DNA of 15,677 bases, from contig CAYQJV010000038.1 of the NCBI GenBank assembly GCA_964417925.1, positions 1 to 15,677 of the forward strand, read 5' to 3'. Of the stretch, positions 14,250 through 15,677 are shown piece after piece; position 1 is the first letter of the stretch; each line of letters begins with the position of its first letter. This DNA comes from CAYQJV01 sp964417925 (GTDB lineage: Bacteria > Hydrothermota > Tepidihabitantia > B3-TA06 > CAYQJV01). The notes beneath the pieces were generated by a model. The model was not told the DNA's origin. It was given only the letters and a program-made list of their open reading frames with translations, and ran no database searches. Both the position numbers and the translations under genes were made by a program.

Positions 14250-14277
14250 ATTATACCATAAAATAGGCTTCTGTCAA
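14250..14277 (-). promoter_or_regulatory. leuD promoter, predicted to give a leaderless mRNA
   Basis: Both boxes are perfect on the minus strand: TTGACA (14272-14277), a 16-bp spacer and TATAAT (14250-14255). Only five bases (ATTTT) separate the -10 box from ATG, so the transcript should start at or within a base of the start codon. Confidence 0.82.
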
Positions 14278-14340
14278 AAATTGCACGAATTTTTAAACAT
14301 TAATGGGAAGTCCGCAAAAAGCAGAATAAATTTTTAGACT

Positions 14341-15498
14341 TCACACAAACTGTAAAAGTACCAAAGCAAGTAGAGAAAGTCCAGAACCTGTTAAAAAAGC
14401 TATTTGAAATCCAAAATACTGCCACAGAATACCAAATATAAAACTTGCAGGGAATGCAGCTACTCCAACTGCAGTATGGTAAATTCCGTATGCTGTAGCT
14501 CTCTTTTCTTTCCCTACAATATCTGCTACAAAAGCTCTCAGCCCCCCTTCCACCATTGCATAGTAAAGCCCATAAACAAGAAAAAGCCCCCATATTTGCC
14601 ATTTCTTAACAGCAAACGCAAAACCAGCATATACAATTGAATATACCACAAATCCTGCTGTAACCATTTTTTTTCTTCCTATTTTATCCGAAAGTATACC
14701 AAAAGGAGTAGCCAGTATAGCGTACACAAGATTAAAAAATAACCATAGTATAGGAATTGTATAAGAGGAGATACCTGCAAGATTAGCTCTTAAAATTAAA
14801 AATGCATCACTTGAATTACCTAAGGTAAAAAGGACAATTGCAGCAAGGAATATAAAAAACTTGGGAGGAACTTCCTTTTTCCATGAAGCTTCAATTTTTA
14901 AAATTTCTGTATTTCTTTTTTGTTCTTTAATAAATAAAAGAATCAAAGTCACAGCAATTAACCCTGGAATAAATGTAAAGGCAAACAGAGTTCTGTAATT
15001 CCCCCTTAAAAGAGGGAGCAATAAAAAAGCTACAAGAGGGCCTACTACCGCTCCTGCAGTATCCATTGCTCTATGATAACCAAAAGATTTTCCCCTTATT
15101 TCTTCAGGCGTAGAATCTGCAACTAAAGCATCTCGTGGAGCAGTTCTTATCCCTTTCCCTACTCTATCAAAAAATCTCAGAACAAGCACATGAAGAGGAA
15201 TCTTTGAAAATCCTATAAGAGGCTTTGAAATCGCAGAAATACTATACCCAAATAGAATAAAAACCTTTCTCTTTTTTATCTTATCAGAAAACCATCCTGA
15301 AAACACCTTTAGTATAGAGGCAGTGGTCTCTGCTATTCCTTCCAGAAGACCTATAAAAGATTTAGAGGCCCCAAGTACAGAATAAAGAAATATAGGAAGT
15401 AAAGGATATATCATTTCTGTAGAGAAGTCTGTAAAGAAACTTACCAAACCTAAAATAAAAACATTTTTGGGAAGTTTTTTGTTCTCCGATTTCTGCAT
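14341..15498 (-). CDS. Major facilitator superfamily transporter
   Basis: This is a 385-aa inner-membrane secondary transporter with about 12 membrane spans. The N-terminal half includes SFFTDFSTEMIYPLLPIFL, the loop 2-3 segment GWFSDKIKKRK (68-78, the MFS GxxxDRxGRR-type motif), and RFFDRVGKGIRTAPRDAL near 108-125; the second half repeats the loop motif as GILSDKIGRKK. These are typical of a widespread MFS subgroup annotated as multidrug or unknown-substrate carriers; no substrate can be assigned. The start ATG at 15498 lies 19 bp after the initiator tRNA gene with no SD and only A/T sequence between, so it may be read from the tRNA promoter and freed by tRNA 3' processing. Confidence 0.92.
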   Translation of the reverse strand: MQKSENKKLPKNVFILGLVSFFTDFSTEMIYPLLPIFLYSVLGASKSFIGLLEGIAETTASILKVFSGWFSDKIKKRKVFILFGYSISAISKPLIGFSKIPLHVLVLRFFDRVGKGIRTAPRDALVADSTPEEIRGKSFGYHRAMDTAGAVVGPLVAFLLLPLLRGNYRTLFAFTFIPGLIAVTLILLFIKEQKRNTEILKIEASWKKEVPPKFFIFLAAIVLFTLGNSSDAFLILRANLAGISSYTIPILWLFFNLVYAILATPFGILSDKIGRKKMVTAGFVVYSIVYAGFAFAVKKWQIWGLFLVYGLYYAMVEGGLRAFVADIVGKEKRATAYGIYHTAVGVAAFPASFIFGILWQYFGFQIAFLTGSGLSLLALVLLQFV

Positions 15499-15517
15499 AA
15501 TATAAAATAAAAAAAAA

Positions 15518-15591
<74 letters not shown>

Positions 15592-15600
15592 GTTGTATAT

Positions 15601-15628
15601 AATATAAACAATTTTTACAAAATGTCAA
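15601..15628 (-). promoter_or_regulatory. Promoter of the initiator tRNA
   Basis: TTGACA (15623-15628) and TATATT (15601-15606, 5 of 6) on the minus strand with a 16-bp spacer, the same spacing as the rRNA and leuD promoters. Only nine bases lie between the -10 box and tRNA nucleotide 1, so the predicted 5' leader is just two or three nucleotides. Confidence 0.75.
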
Positions 15629-15677
15629 GTTATTGTAGAATTCCATAACATTTTGGCCGCGAGGGGTTATTCTTTAC
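15629..15677. other. Right-edge sequence, content unresolved
   Basis: These 49 bases are upstream of the tRNA promoter and include a short GC-rich block (15655-15665). One minus-strand frame is open from the edge to a TAA at about 15630-15632 and could be the tail of an upstream gene, but it is too short to support a call. Confidence 0.3.

Noticed and set aside
14300..14602. Minus-strand open frame overlapping the MFS gene
   Set aside because: It is an alternate frame of the transporter gene, rich in Cys and Trp, with no family resemblance.
15501..15517. T-run after the tRNA as a definite terminator
   Set aside because: There is no separate hairpin, and the MFS start follows immediately; termination and read-through are both possible, so it is not called.
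15629..15677. Possible end of an upstream gene at the right edge
   Set aside because: Only about 15 codons are visible and no family can be recognised.

Overview
The window looks like part of a low-GC, probably thermophilic, Gram-negative-type (diderm) bacterium. The protein genes are strongly AT-rich, while the 16S fragment and the initiator tRNA are GC-rich; that contrast is typical of thermophiles, but no lineage can be fixed from this alone. A TonB-dependent outer-membrane receptor implies an outer membrane. Coding density is very high and nearly every operon junction is an overlap. I suspect an uncultivated lineage but do not assign a phylum.

Layout, left to right. (1) 1-~297, minus strand: the 5' end of a 16S rRNA gene cut by the window edge, with its leader and a near-perfect promoter. 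(2) 446-1630, minus: a 2-amino-3-ketobutyrate CoA ligase/alpha-oxoamine synthase with its own promoter and Shine-Dalgarno (SD) site. (3) 1694-9098, minus: a six-gene overlapping operon read in the order clpC-like ATPase, an uncharacterised protein, rsmI, a CDP-alcohol phosphatidyltransferase, hflX, and a uridine-kinase-like protein with a ThrRS-like N-terminus. It combines protein quality control, ribosome modification or rescue, and lipid synthesis. (4) 9177-13686, plus, divergent from clpC: a five-gene metal-uptake operon consisting of nikR, a TonB-dependent receptor, a TroA/ZnuA-like lipoprotein, an ABC ATPase and an ABC-3 permease. (5) 13747-14244, minus: leuD (isopropylmalate isomerase small subunit). 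(6) 14341-15498, minus: an MFS transporter lying 19 bp downstream of an initiator tRNA gene (15518-15591), which has its own promoter.

The most interesting unit is the nikR operon. The regulator keeps all four nickel ligands (H83, H94, H96, C102). A NikR-type dyad (GTATTAC-N13-GTAACAC) straddles its start codon. The transporter, however, is of the zinc/manganese (ZnuABC) type, and its binding protein has lost most canonical zinc ligands. This suggests a two-membrane nickel (or cobalt) import route built from a Znu-type ABC system.

Other points: clpC, leuD and nikR have -10 boxes 5-7 nt before ATG and no SD, so they are probably leaderless mRNAs. The ClpC-like ATPase lacks the usual ClpP-docking loop. 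The rRNA leader carries a segment complementary to 16S nucleotides of about 16-28, including the central-pseudoknot strand.
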